Shown here piece after piece: positions 1 to 11,795 of a DNA stretch of 64,000 nucleotides. The notes below the pieces were generated by a model that saw only the letters and a program-made list of their open reading frames with translations, was not told the DNA's origin and made no database searches. The DNA comes from Clavaria fumosa (taxonomy: Eukaryota > Basidiomycota > Agaricomycetes > Agaricales > Clavariaceae). Location: NCBI GenBank assembly GCA_951802425.1, contig OX637796.1, positions 3,286,001-3,350,000 of the forward strand, in the 5' to 3' direction. Within the stretch, counting starts at the first letter, position 1; every line of letters starts with the position of its first letter. The position numbers and the translations under genes were made by a program.

Positions 1-89
1 CCGCAAACCAATTCGTCAAAAAATGTAATTGTTACAGTAAAGACAAGATGGCGACGCTTTCGACTACCACGAGGTGGGATCCAGTTTGC

Positions 90-851
90 TCAACCCCACT
101 TCTTCCACTCCGCCCCCTCAGGAGGACGGATTCCTACAGGCGCCTTCTTGACCTCTTCCCAGTTGGTGCTTAACGTCGTACCACCGCTTTCCTGATAGCT
201 CTTCATCATTGCTTTCTTGGTGTCGTCGTCGGCGTCTTCGAAGAGCTTCTGGAAGAAACTGTTGAGCGCGACGTCCCCACCAGTGTTCGGGTCGTCTTCC
301 ATGGTTCTCTCTTTCTCGGAGGAGAGTATGGTGTCGGTGATGCCATCCCAATTCTTTTGTTTGGCCCTGACCGACGGAGTTGGAGGAATGACAGTGGGTG
401 AGGCCAAGGCTTTTTTGGATCGCATCTGCGTCACGCATTCTGAAAGATGTATGAAAGACGAACGCACGTTCTGGGCTATCACCAATCAACGAGCCCCATT
501 TCCCGGGAACGCATTTCACAAGACAGATTTCAACTTTCATCTTGCCGACTGTGAACTTGCTTGCGTCAGGATCGATCTGTGCTTTGAGGGGTTCCAAAAC
601 GAGGCGTTTGTCGCCGTGTGTGTAGGTCAGCTAGTAAACGCTTTGGTTGAGCAAACAGGCAGTTTGTCTAGAGAGATGTAGCAGACCTTTCGAGCCGCAA
701 AGTCGATCTTGACCTGCTCTCGATCTGCCCCTTTGTCGAAAATCGAAATCATCAGCTTCTCGTCGCTCTCGTAAAATTCATGCCTATTTAGTGTGTGAGA
801 CCACTGCGGGACCAACTTGTGTGACTGCCCTCACCTTGGTGTACTTGCCAT
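90..851 (-). CDS. SGT1: SGT1-like co-chaperone (CS and SGS domains, no TPR)
   Basis: This is a SGT1 co-chaperone, which in other eukaryotes links HSP90 to SCF ubiquitin ligase and kinetochore assembly. Four exons (835-851, 687-783, 483-630, 90-439) join into one open frame of 203 aa. The start MASTPRHEFYES sits in a 17-nt first exon. Residues of about 5-95 are a CS (p23-like) domain with KLMISIFDKG and GKMKVEICL. Residues of about 115-203 are an SGS domain with NWDGITDTILSSEKE and GTTLSTNWEEV, ending in EWKKWG. The N-terminal TPR domain of yeast, plant and animal SGT1 is absent; from memory, short TPR-less versions are usual in basidiomycetes. It is divergent to the GST-like gene, with 179 bases between start codons. 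Confidence 0.9.
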
Positions 852-1030
852 CGTAGGTCACCGTGTCGAATTTTCGGGAACATTTCTGGGGCGTGCATCG
901 TGTCACATGACGTGCCATACGTCCATCCCGATCGATCAAAAGTTTCTTTATTTGTCTAGCGTGCCCAAACAACACCTACCTTCGGACTCCATCGTGAGGC
1001 TGACGGTTCAACGTTCAACTATCGACAATC
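852..1030. promoter_or_regulatory. Shared divergent promoter of SGT1 and the GST-like gene
   Basis: Only 179 bases separate the two start codons, so both 5' UTRs and promoters must lie here or overlap the neighbouring gene. I see no clear TATA box. That the two genes are co-regulated is inference from spacing only. Confidence 0.5.
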
Positions 1031-2422
1031 ATGTCTTCGAGCCTTCCAAAAGCTGTCTTGTACGAAGCTCCCCAATCAATTTGGTGCGCGTCAGGTCAGA
1101 TTTCTTCCTACCCCGTGCATTTCGTGCCTTGATCTGATCCATAAACGCAGTCTTCCTTACATTGTGAGTTCCAAGCTTCAGAGACACATGATCATACGAA
1201 TGGTGTTATAAAAATACAGGGAAGAAAAAGGCTACGGTCCGGATGATCTAGATCTGAGGGTCGTAGACCTTAGTGAGCCCCCGTCTCCTCGAAGCGAATG
1301 GAGACCACAACTGAAATCGTAATCTAGGCAAAGGCGAGAATTTTGCGCCGTCCTTCCTGAGACTGAACCCGAAAGGTACGTCATTTCGTGATATATAAAA
1401 AATCCCATTATGACCGTGCTCAGCAACGGTTCCGACTTTGGTCGTCCCATTCGAGGATACAATTTCAGGCGATGTCGAGAGCCGCTATAAGGCACTCACA
1501 GAGACTAAGGTTTCCATATTCATGTCATGTACGAATCTGCGTACTCAAGTCTTCATTTCTCTCCCAGGACATCATCGAGTTCCTCGATAAATCGCGTTCG
1601 GCGGTGTCGCACACGCACTCGACATCGTCTGCGCCCGCGCCTAGTTTGACACCTGCCACGATCGCCTTCGCGTCTAAGTCAGCGGCGATTATCGATGCGC
1701 TGCACTCAAAGGCCGGCGATCCAAACAAGGCCTCCTCCCTCAATGCACGCGACCCCGCCGCGCTCCGTGTGCTAGCCAGGACTAGGCTTCCCTTGATGCA
1801 GGGCCGCGCCGACGCGCTCGCGAAACACCTCGCTGAGGCGGAGAGCGAGACAGTTCGCGCCTCAGAGAAAACCAAGGCTTTCTGGCGCGAGAAGTTGCAG
1901 GCCATGGAGTGGCTGCTGGCTGTGTTCGCCTGTGCTGAAAAGGACGACGCAAAAATGACCGAGGAAGAAAGAAAGCAGAGGTCCGAATTCTTCTCCAAAG
2001 CCAAAGAAATTTGGGAGGTACAGCTGAGAGAAGTGTTGACCGAGGTCAACGCAGAGATCATGGCGCCGTTTACTCTAGGTGCGTGTCTCCCTGCCTTTGC
2101 TTCATATGTCCAGGAACTCACCAACATCTAAGGGGACCACCTCTCTATCGCAGACCTTCACCTTGCGGCCTGGCTTCAGCGTCTCGTCAGGCAAGCCGGT
2201 GGGGACGCTTCCGAAGACGGACGGACAGCCATTGGCAAACTTCAAGCACACATTGGGAATGATTTTGTGCTTCCGAACGAAGTCCCTGGGCGACGCCCTG
2301 AGCGGATTGGCTTGTCCGTGACCGGACAAGCCACCAGTAAGCTCGCAATATTTTGGGACGCGATGAGACAGAGACCTAGTTGGAAGAAGGTTTATTTACC
2401 TCGCCGACCGTACACTCTGTGA
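1031..2422 (+). CDS. Glutathione S-transferase-like protein
   Basis: This is a cytosolic GST-fold protein. Seven exons (1031-1094, 1151-1163, 1220-1272, 1328-1375, 1424-1509, 1568-2078, 2133-2422) add up to 355 codons with one terminal stop. The N-terminal thioredoxin-like half carries NPKATVPTLVVP, with the cis-proline typical of the glutathione site, followed by YKALTETKDIIEFLDKSR. The helical C-terminal half carries GDHLSIADLHLAAWLQR, the conserved GST motif around helix 6. At 354 aa it is longer than a classical GST (about 210-250 aa); the extra length is a charged helical insert at roughly residues 120-230. Exon 2 is only 13 nt, yet it is needed to link SIWCAS to LTLEEKGYG. Substrate and class are not visible from the sequence. 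Confidence 0.85.
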
Positions 2423-2896
2423 CGGAGGCCAGCCGTGGTATAGGATGGATCACGGGACATAAACAGCCAGTTAAACCTCAGTAGCAATATGGATATGCAT
2501 CTCAAGGATTTACTGTACGTCGTAATACAAGCATAAGAGATTCTTGTTGCCTTTACTACTTAAAAAGAAGCAGTGGTGATGTCTCACGCACATTCAATCC
2601 CGTAACCTCAGCCTTACTGGAATCAAACAACTTCAGTATTCGATGAGGGAGCAACTTGATGAATGGTCGATTGGAGTGCAGCGTTCATATCAAGGCTAGT
2701 CGTCAGATGGATAGTCGCTTCGCGCAAGGGGGAGCACGTTCCCATAGCAATCAAGTGCAGATTAGGGTTCTCGTCAAAAATAGGGTACAACGCGGACGAA
2801 AACGGGTTTTGGACTGTGTGCTGAACCCGAGAGCAAAAAGGAGGACCACTGGTCTGATGGGTAGCACGGGAACACTCACTCAGTGACATTGAAGAT
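2423..2896. other. Convergent intergenic region
   Basis: This lies between the 3' ends of the GST-like gene (+) and the unrecognised gene (-). It should hold both 3' UTRs. A minus-strand open frame crosses 2623-2896 and could be a further exon of the minus gene, but I see no strong splice pair that requires it. Confidence 0.4.
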
Positions 2897-4414
2897 TTAG
2901 CTGGCCTTATGGTCTTTGTGTGGTAGTATATGCGCCCTGGAAGTGGCACGATCCGGGAGAGCACGCTTCTGGCTGGTCCGGTCCTGTCTGTTTGCAGAAG
3001 GCGTAGCCTGCATCTGCGTCGCCAGCCGGGCAGTCTGGAGGAAGCCATCGAGAAAAGATGCCCAAGTTCTCAGCGACTTCTTGTTATCGTTAGTCTGCGT
3101 TGCCACCTGAGGATCAGATGTCTCTTGATGTGGCACTGGTGTCTCATTGACTTGAGAGATTTTCTCAGGAAGCAGGGCAGACGTGGAGGGATAATCAAGT
3201 TCGTCGATAGGGTCATGGAGCGCCTTGGAAAAGTACACTTCCTGCATCGAGCAAGCTGCGTCACTTGAACCGGGAGTTTGGATTTCTTCCGCGCTTAATG
3301 AGAGGGTGGGTGTTATATCAGAAATAATTGGGCTATCACTGGGTTGATGCAAAGGGAGAACTGGGATTGAAGTCACGACCGGACGGTATGGACCGTTAGA
3401 AATTGGGCTCCGGCTCAGCTGACTTGCGAGGAAGAATATGAAGAGAGGTATCAAAGAAAACCATTGATTGATTATGCATACTTTTGACGAACCCACTTTG
3501 ATGCGTAGGATTTCTCGGCCTCTTCGAGGGGAATAAAATTCAGAGGAGCACAGTCTGTTCTAGAGCGAGCGGGCTTCTTGTGTCCGCGAGATGCAGCTGA
3601 TCGAAGAGAGGGCGCGACTGTGTCACGGAGAGTCCGCCATTGGGTCAAGGACTTGTGTGTAGCGGAAGCTGCCCGATGCTGTCGTCCCCATGCGGGGAGT
3701 GATGGAGCAAGGCGGAAAGGCGAACTCTTTCGTGGATCTACGAGATTCCAGATACGAGACTTAGACAGAAGAGGCGGGGAACCGCTGCTTTCTACGAATC
3801 TGAGCGGACGACGGGAAGACGTTGAGAGATCATCTTTGCCTCCAAGATCAATCGGGTCGACATGAGCCAGAACAGCGGCACGCAAGAGTCGATCCGCCAG
3901 AGGCCTAGTCCTACCCTTGCGCAGATTACGGCTTGTATTATTAGGCCACTGGGGATCTTGGTTGTCATCCAAAGGAGACAGTTCGCCAGAGCGATGTTTG
4001 GCGTCGGTGGGCTGTTGAGCAAATCTTAGCTTCTTGCGTTTAACATGCTGTCTCTTCTTGCCGTATGAAATAGTTGGCCTAGCATGTGACCACGTGAGGA
4101 ATTCTTCAACGGTTACAGGTTGTTGGCTCGTCAGCGCAGGAGACGAAACAAATGCCGGCTGGGACTGCGATCTTTCAGAACAAGCGTCCAAGGGCATTAC
4201 TAAAGGTGTAAAATTCGTCGTCGACAGTTCCTCTGGTGTGCATATATTCTTCAAGTTTTCTTGGGCATGAGAAGTGGAACGACCGAAAGATCTCGTCGTG
4301 CCTCTGGTTAACCGCTTGCGCTTTCGTCTCATCTGCAACACAGGCCAGTCAAGAGACATCATTCTCAGCGCATATACTCACGACGAAATCCACGGGTCTC
4401 CCAGATTGGTCCAT
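2897..4414 (-). CDS. Unrecognised basic, low-complexity protein
   Basis: I do not recognise this gene. Three exons (4382-4414, 3482-4332, 2897-3422) separated by 49- and 59-base introns give a 469-aa frame. The start MDQSGRPVDFV lies in a 33-nt first exon and runs directly into the basic stretch MRRKRKRLTRG, which could act as a nuclear signal. The middle is rich in Arg, Ser and Pro. The best-ordered pieces are TVEEFLTWSHARP at about residue 80 and LNFIPLEEAEKSYASKW at about residue 280. The C-terminal third is acidic to Ser/Pro-rich, then has a short helix (WASFLDGFLQTARLATQ) and a basic tail. No membrane segment or signal peptide is seen. It is probably a lineage-specific nuclear protein. 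Confidence 0.65.
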
Positions 4415-4971
4415 GGCGAAGTGACACAGCTTAGATCAACAGACGCGGCTTTCGGCCGATAAATCACGTGATCGCGAAATTGAGCCGGGCCGACTCAACT
4501 TTGTTTGAACTTTGCTTTTAGTGCGTTTTAGTGACATCTGTAACTAGGATAGCGAGACTTTGCAACATTGGTTTGTTGCTCAAAAATTACTTGTGTAGAA
4601 TGGATTCAAATACAAAGTGGCTAAGAGGCTAAGAAGTGAGGTCAAAATGTATTATTTATGCCGTAAAGGGTCCCAGGTAAGGGCGGACAATGTAAGGGTC
4701 ATCATCAAGTTCACACGTGGCTCTTTCTTCGAAACTCATTGCAAAATTGCCTTCGGTTCGAGCTAATCGTGGGCTTAAACCCAGAATCGGTTTTTCGCGA
4801 AGTCGTGGGGTCTTGGCCGTTGAATTTATGGTTGGCATCGCATGGAAAGGCGTAAGGCATGTCGTCTAAGCGCGCGTTAGCTGCTGCGAATTCAACATTC
4901 CTGGCTAATAAAAAGAAAAAAAACAACATAGCAGACGGCAAGATTCCGCCTCGATAGGTCCAGCGGAATGC
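4415..4971. other. Intergenic, divergent promoters
   Basis: This separates the unrecognised basic-protein gene (-) from the GT31 gene (+). It must hold both promoters. I see no repeat, RNA gene or convincing reading frame in it. Confidence 0.5.
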
Positions 4972-7735
4972 ATGACGGACGTCGTCATGCGGTTCAGCTC
5001 AACTTGGCAACCAGCGATTCTTCGTCCGTCTACTCCCCGACGAACGTCGATCCAAACCGTCACAACCACCTCGCTCAACGTCAACGGTGAGTGGCCAATG
5101 TCAAATGCGGCATTGCGCTCATCTCTATCATGCTCAAATGCATGACTCTGAAACCCTCTGTCAAGCAGTGTTCGACGTGAGGAAGGACCAGCTTATATTT
5201 ACTTTCCTTTATTTCTGACGCTACACCCCACCCCTCTCTAGACTCTCTGGGAGAAGAGCCTTCCGGCGCGCAGGCCGCTGAATACGGTGCTACTATCGCG
5301 CGCGAAACCTTGCGAGCAGCACTGGCGGCCTCTACTTCGACCTCAGAGTCTCCCCCACCGTTGTTCATCCATCCATCGTCATATCCATCCACGGCGACGA
5401 ATACTCCCTTTCCATCCCGGCCCCCTTCGCCTTCGCAACACCATCCCAGCTCCTCCGGAGCATCATCAGCTTGCTCTTCCGATAGTGACAGCGAGTCCAC
5501 AACTTCTCCGCTACACCGGTCCTCTTTGTCGTCGCAAGAACCGCCTAGATGGTGGTCCGAGGAAGTCAATGACGTACAGCACCCTCGTAGTAGGAGACAG
5601 TTCCCCGTGTCTTCAGGATACGCGGCGCACCGAGGCTCCGAATCCGTCTTGGCAAAGCTTGCCCGCCTGCTTCTTTTCCGCCCCTTCGCGCGTGTCTCAT
5701 CCCGCTCCCCCAGATATCCCAGAAACCGTCCAGGCTACCTGAGAAAAATGAAGCGTTGGACCAAGCGTCTCTTGCGTCATCCTCTGGTCCCTCGACAACC
5801 CATCGTCATCGTGCGTATTAGGCCAACTCGATTCCCACTCTTTCACTAATGTCCGGTGCCAAGGTTTTGACTCTGCTCTTCCTCACCCTCTTTGCAACAC
5901 TCCTTACACTTATCCTCATACACATCCTTAACCCTGACAAAGAGCCCCTGCCATGGCGAGCATACTGCTCGCTTTCCTCGACCTCCGACCCTCCAGACCT
6001 CAAGATGTCCCGTGCCGCTTTCCATGCCTTGCCTCCATCACAGGCCCCTCTGATGACTCCGTTCCCTCCGCTCCATTTCGACTCCCTGTCACCGGCTGGG
6101 GTCTTCCTCGGCGTGTTCTCGATGGATTCGGCCATTGAACGACGCATGATGGTCCGGACGACGTGGGCACAGCACCCCAGGAGCAGGAACGGGGCTGGGC
6201 CTGGTGACAACGGCAATGGGACGTCGAGGGTGATCGTCAGGTTCATCCTGGGCTCCCCGCGAAAAAGCTGGGAACGCCGAATCAGGCTTGAGATGCACAG
6301 TAAGCGGGTTCTAGCCCCTCCCGACGTCTCTCCTGACACGTTCCCTCCGCAGCGTACAACGATATTGTAGTGTTGCCGGCGCCAGAGAACATGAACTCGG
6401 GCAAGACGCACGCATTCTTCACCTGGGCGTCGAAGTATGCGTGGGTGCCGCCCCTGCGTCCAGACATTACGATTACGCGGCCACCGATCTTCTCTTATTC
6501 GAACGCGACGTCCGACGCGCCGCCGCTCGCACCGCACGACCCGGAGTGGGTGTGGCGGGACCTCCGTGCGAAACGGCGGCTGGCGCGCTGGGTGCGCCCC
6601 GACTTCGTCATCAAAGCGGACGACGACTCCTTCGTCATGCTTGCGGAGGTCGAGGCGCGCCTGCGGGTCGAGCTGCATGCAGCTGTGCAGACGCATGGCG
6701 GCGGCGGGGTTCCTGCTTCCCACAGGCGGCGCATTCCAGAGGAGCCACCACCACGACCACTGTTGTCGACCGCGGAGGATCCGCTCGTCTACTGGGGGTA
6801 CCTCGTGAAGAACCGGTTCATGGCGGGGGAGCTGTACGCGCTGACCTGGAGCCTGGTGACGTGGGTCGCGCGCGAGCCGGCGGTGCGCGCGCTCACGAGC
6901 GGTGCGGAGGACAAGCAGACGGCCAAGTGGATGCGGCTGCATCCGCGCGCGCGCGAGGTGCGTTGGGCGAGCGAGCGCTGCTGGATATATGACCACCCCC
7001 GCGCGGGCACCGTGTACGTGGCAACCCCACCTTTTTTTTCTTTGGTCATCTGTGATGCTTCGCGTTCAACTTCATCCCCAGGTACTCGCACGGCTTTCTG
7101 TTCCCCTCCGAAGCGGCGCGCGTGCGGGACAAGTTCCGTACACAGCAGGCGGACGCTGCCAACAGCAATGATGACGGCGACTTCGAGGAGGAGGAGGAGG
7201 CCATACCACTATCACCATCACTAACAGGCGCGTCGGGGAAGGCGGGCGTGTCGTCGCGGGGGTCGCCCGCGGCGTGGGCGCACTCGAGCGTGTCGACGTT
7301 CGGGACGCGGTACGCGCCGCCCGCGGCGGAGCTGACGACGCTGCAGAGCGTGGAGGCGCTCGTGGAGGGGAGCGCGATGTCGCTGCTGCGCGAAGGTGCG
7401 TCTGTGTCCACATCCTGCACTACAAACCCACGTTTGGTCATTTTTTAAACACACCGTCGTTTTTTTTGCGGTTAGGGAGCGCGACGACGACGCCTGAGCG
7501 CGCGTGGGCGCACCGCGAGGGGCGGCGGCGGCGGTATGGTGGGCGGCGGGTGGGCGGGACGGTGGTGGTGCATTTTATTAAGAAGAATGTGTGGTATCTG
7601 GAGACGGCGCAGGCATTGCTGGAGGGGGAGGAGTACTCAGAGGGGGAGCGTGCGCGTGGGGAGGGCGGGGGCGGGGGCGATGGGGGCGATGAGAGGGTGT
7701 TGGTCGTAGATGAGCGGGTTAGATGGGGAGGTTGA
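4972..7735 (+). CDS. GT31-type (beta-1,3-galactosyltransferase-like) glycosyltransferase
   Basis: This is a predicted Golgi type II glycosyltransferase of the galactosyltransferase (GT31) family. Six exons (4972-5086, 5242-5810, 5864-6299, 6353-7013, 7082-7395, 7476-7735) add up to 784 codons plus stop. After about 225 residues of Ser/Pro-rich cytosolic tail there is one membrane anchor (VLTLLFLTLFATLLTLILIH). The luminal domain has the family's RRMMVRTTWAQ start, NSGKTHAFFTWA, and the metal-binding DxD region as VIKADDDSFVML. YWGYLVKNRFMAGELYALT is the usual acceptor-side block. Odd points are a Pro/Gly-rich insert after DDDS, and an acidic, then very Gly/Arg-rich tail of over 150 residues beyond the catalytic domain. 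GC content is high. Donor sugar and acceptor cannot be told from sequence. Confidence 0.85.
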
Positions 7736-8608
7736 TGCATGTTGAGCACGTGGAGACTGTGTTAGAGTCCTAAGTGCAATTTGTTTTCTTTCCTTCCTTT
7801 TTTCTGCACTGTTGCTCGAGGACACTCCACAACGATACCGTACCGTCACGACTCTTTCCTTTCGTTCTTGTAAACGCACAAACAGTATCCGGACCATTCC
7901 TTCATTTTCTGTGTCCAAGTTATCTCTGTATCTTATACACACTACACTTTTCCGTCGTACATATACGGTAGATCTTTTGTCGTCTTTTTTTTTTCTTCTT
8001 CCCATTTACTTATTCCTTTCTATTGTTGTCTCGTTTTCAAGGAATCACACTACTAGAACCCCTCATGCCGCCCACTAGTAAGAAGGAAGAGATGGCGGAG
8101 TGTCAGGGACGATAGTGCGCTAAATAGGGACTCAGGGAGGCGATGCCACTCTCCTCCGAGTGCTTTTGTAAAAAAACACGCCTTGACATCACTCTTCATA
8201 ATCACTTACTCCATTGTCAGCGCGCGTCGCGTTGTTCAAACGTTTAAACTTTTTACCACTCATTGCGGTCGCGAGCGCCCCAAGCGGAGCGGCTTGAAAG
8301 GGCCATTTTGACGGGTTCAAATAGGTGCGCATGTTGGCAACCGCTGTGGTCGATGTGTTTGATCCTTGTTATCGATTCTTTCGTTCCTCAAGCGGTATCC
8401 TATAATTTCGATTTTTTTAAAAGTTTTTTTCATTCATTCGTTCTGATAGCTTGCAAGTAAGACATCTTGGAAGGGAAACATGAAAACAAATGAAGACTGT
8501 CCATTGATTCCTTGCCTGCCTACCTTGTTCAACTCTGATACACCCGAGCGACCTTTCACGCGAAAGACAATCCGCTTTTTCAGGAATGCAGGTGTCGCAA
8601 GGTGTTGA
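7736..8608. other. Intergenic, pyrimidine-rich
   Basis: This follows the GT31 gene and precedes the truncated oxygenase relic. The part from 7780 to 8040 is T- and C-rich and is probably the 3' UTR of GT31. I see no reading frame that resembles a protein family. Confidence 0.5.
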
Positions 8609-9083
8609 TCACTGTGTCGTATCCCTGTGCCAGTCAAAATGTCCACCAGGACCATACAACGCAAGCTTGTAAAGCTCGACACTGGCCCTCCTGGACACGA
8701 ACGCCGCACTGACAACATCCTGCACCGTTTCCGATATATGCCAGAAATGCTTGACTTCGACATCGGCCGCGGATATTTCACGACCACGGCGGTACGTCTC
8801 GTCCATCACAGTCTGGTCACCCCTGCCAAACGAAGACGGTTCACTATGTTTGAGTATGATGTCGATATTGGGGTGACCCAGGGACCCAGCGTCCTCGTCG
8901 CCGATGACAAGTTGGTGAGAGAGCGCGTGGTGAATAGGGAATGCTACAAATGGGGCGCAGGAGAGCTTGTCCAAGGCCTGGACTAGGGGGCCGTCTGCTT
9001 CCATAGACATCCCCCCAGAGTCGTGTGTGGACCCATTCGTAGGTGAAGAGTTCGTGTTCCGGCAGCTCTGGAGCGTCGGACAT
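8609..9083 (-). pseudogene. Truncated 2OG-Fe(II) oxygenase relic
   Basis: The frame at 8609-9010 matches, from memory, the start of large basidiomycete 2-oxoglutarate-Fe(II) dioxygenase proteins. It has FGRGDQTVMDETYR and then ELYKLALYGPGGHFDWHRDT, where H-R-D is the HxD half of the iron site. The frame stops three codons later. The second iron-binding His and the Arg that holds 2-oxoglutarate should lie 60-100 residues further on, and I cannot find them in any frame down to 8434. An upstream start at 9083 is out of frame with this part by one base at a run of six G (about 9022). Loss of the C-terminal half plus the shift suggest a decayed copy. An unusual gene with unseen introns is the alternative. 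Confidence 0.6.
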
Positions 9084-9369
9084 TTTTTGAGTCGTATGGT
9101 TGAGAGTTCAAAATGACGCTTGCGGGTAACAATCTAACGCTCTCGAAGATGATTGCGATTGCGGAGATCCTAGGATTTACAGTACAGGCTCGAGCGAGCG
9201 GATGTTTCTAGCTGATTCGACGTTCGTAATTGCATTGTATAGAAACGAGTGAATCATACGGTGGTGGGTGGGTCGGAGAGCAAGAACGTGCCATTGTGGC
9301 AAAGGTGGTAAGTCAATAGCCACAGTTACAGTACACTGGCGCCCAACCTCTGCTGCTCTGCTAGTTGCC

Positions 9370-10853
9370 ATGGTCATCCTCCTCAAAGAAAACATCGAGT
9401 CTCCTCCTCCGCCTCCACTTATCACAGGCGATGACCCTCCTCCTTTCACTCACTACTCGGCAGAGTATTCTATCGACAGTAACGGTTATATCATATCTCA
9501 CGACTCTCATCTCAATTCAGATGGTAAGTCAACGTGTCCATTCCTCATATAAATCGACTGAACTCCATCATCCAAGGCGAGGCTCTCTATCGTTTTCTCC
9601 TTCAACACTCCCTCACACCTCCCAAAATCGTCATACTCTGTAAAGGTACCCACTCACACACTCACACAAACACGTCATTCCACTTCAACCACCACAACCA
9701 CAACCACGACCACCACAACTCCCATGGCCATAGTCATGGCCATAGTCATGGCCGCCACTTCTCCCGCTCTACATCCCACACAGATTCCACCATTGTCACA
9801 GATTTCTCCTTCTCCATAGACCTCTCCCCACACCTCGTCTCCGGGCCCATCCACTTCTCCCTCCCAGACTCAGCGCCCGCTTATAGAGGCCGCATGGTCC
9901 GCGAGGTCGAGCCTAACGGCGTCCGCAGGAAAGCCACACGCGCAGAAATACGCGCTTTTAAGGACTGGTCTGCCCTCCGTGACTCGAGAGGCTGGCCTCC
10001 CTGGCTCAACCGCGATCAATGGCATGACGACCCTGCTCATCTGGACCCCCCACAGCCCTCCCTCGGCACCGACGCTGCCCCCGACCTTGCAGCTGCTGAC
10101 ACTGCTGCTGCCGTCCTGCGTTCCAGCCGCACCCTCCGTGAATGGGCTGACGAGTACTGTGCCAGCCCACGCATCCTCAAAGAGTTTCGTTACCAAAAGG
10201 TGCGACTTCTCCCATTCCCTCACACCCCCAAACCTAAATCATGAACACACATTGCCCAGGCTGTCTACGGATGGGACCTCGCGGCGCTCCAACGCGCCAT
10301 TGCCGCTTCCATCCGCAGCGCGCCCTACAGTGGCACGCTCACTGTCACGCTGCGCACGACGCACGACCGCATCGTTGTGAGGCCCCCGACGCGCGTCGCG
10401 CGCTGGCTCATGTCGAGCCGCGTCCTCTGCGTGCTCCTATGGCTCACGCTGCTCTACCCATTCGTGTGGCTCTGGCGCCGTGTGCACCCGCGCGGCGGAG
10501 GCGTGTGGGGCGTGTGCGGCGGCGCGTGGGCGTTCAAGCGCTGGGATGTTGACCAGCTCGCCACTGAGGACTCAGCGTCGGCGGTAGACAGCCCCCCGCC
10601 AGTGTCATTCGCGGGACCCAGCATAGCGGGTCGGGGACGTGTTCTGGTGAGCGCGGCGGAGGCGCGTCGGCCGAGGTGGGTCGACACGCCGCGCGGCCCC
10701 GCACGTGTGCTCGGTCTGCGCGAGGGCGAGTGGTTCCATGCGTGGGAGGACACGATCCGGCGTGCGGTTGTAGCGCGTCATGTCAGCACAGTGCCACTGA
10801 CGGAGCCGGACGGGGCGGGCGTGGCGGGGCATGTCGCGCTTGATGGGTATTGA
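9370..10853 (+). CDS. Conserved basidiomycete protein of unknown function, one membrane helix, His-rich stretch
   Basis: I recall this as a family that is widespread and multicopy in agaricomycetes and has no assigned function. Three exons (9370-9523, 9577-10199, 10260-10853) give 456 aa. Family blocks are EALYRFLLQHS, DSAPAYRGRMVREVE, REWADEYCASPRILKEF and VYGWDLAALQRAI. Near residue 330 there is one membrane segment (VLCVLLWLTLLYPFVWLW) followed by RRVHPRGGGVWGVCGGAW. A stretch at about residues 75-115 is very rich in His, with several GHSHGHSHG-type units. There is no signal peptide, and most of the protein precedes the helix, so tail-anchor-like insertion is possible. Function is unknown. 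Confidence 0.75.
9719..9752 (+). repeat. 12-base His/Gly minisatellite inside a coding exon
   Basis: A CATGGCCATAGT unit is repeated about three times in tandem and encodes HGHS. It lies within the His-rich segment of the neighbouring CDS and keeps the frame. Confidence 0.75.
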
Positions 10854-11795
10854 AGGAGGGCTGTTTTCCTTCTACTGTTGTTTATTTATTTAGGAATGGA
10901 TTGTATGATACCTTTTGCGTGGAGGGGAGTACGATTGTGCACAACAGACCTGTATCTATTTATTTTTTCTAAACCGTACTGTCGTTTTTGCAGTGAAGGT
11001 ACGGGAGGGGCGGCTGCGGTGGTGTGGCGAGTGGCGGATGGGCGGGATGGCGGTTGTGCATTTTATGTAACACTCCAAGGTTACCTCTGTACACACTACA
11101 CTTTACAGTACTGATCCCGTCCGACTCCGTCAGCGGCGAGACGCGCCGCAATCGCACGAGACAAAGTCTTGGAACTCCTTCCTTCCGGATGAGATGGTTG
11201 TTGCCCTAATAATGACTCTATATACCACGCCCTCTCCGCTAACCCCTCCACACACACCCGAAATGATGAAGAAGTGCGGTATTCACGGTACTGTATGCTT
11301 TGTTCTCCTTCTAATTTTACTTACTTACCTTATGTATTGCGCTGGGCAGTTGGGATACAGACACGGCTCGCGGATTTACGGACTACAGCACATTCAAGAA
11401 CGCAGTATCTGGTTACGGTGGACAAAAGCACTCGGAGACGAATTGTCGCTGTTCACTGTCGTTTGTTCATTCATTGCATCGCCGAGATCTAGCGCTTTGA
11501 GCGGCGTTGATGAGCGTCAACTTATCCCCGTCTCCTGTCTCGCTCTTATCTTATGGATAACCCGCGCTATCGTCCCTGACATCCACCTGACATCTTCTGT
11601 CCTTCACCTGTCTTTGCCTGCTCCATCTTCCCACAGCATGTCAGCACCCGCGGGGTGGAAGATTAGCATTGTACTCACGGCGAAACACCTTCACCATTGC
11701 CCACCGTTGTCCTACGTCCCGTCACAACTTCCACTTCTCTCCCAACCGTACCCCCTCGTCGCACCCTCCCGTTATCGTACCCCTCCACCTCTACC
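10854..11795. other. Long intergenic region
   Basis: It lies between two plus-strand genes. A 240-codon open frame (11194-11916) crosses its end, but codon and residue make-up do not look like a protein family and it overlaps the next gene in another frame. Part of it may hold an undetected first exon, with signal peptide, for the gene starting at about 11796. Confidence 0.4.

Noticed and set aside
5818..6996. 392-codon minus-strand frame opposite the GT31 gene
   Set aside because: Arg/His-rich shadow of GC-rich coding sequence; the plus strand has the DxD motif and matching introns.
7914..11110. Similar words after GT31 (7914) and at 11072 (TACACACTACACTTT and GCATTTTAT)
   Set aside because: The words are not in the same order or spacing, so a duplicated 3' UTR is not supported.
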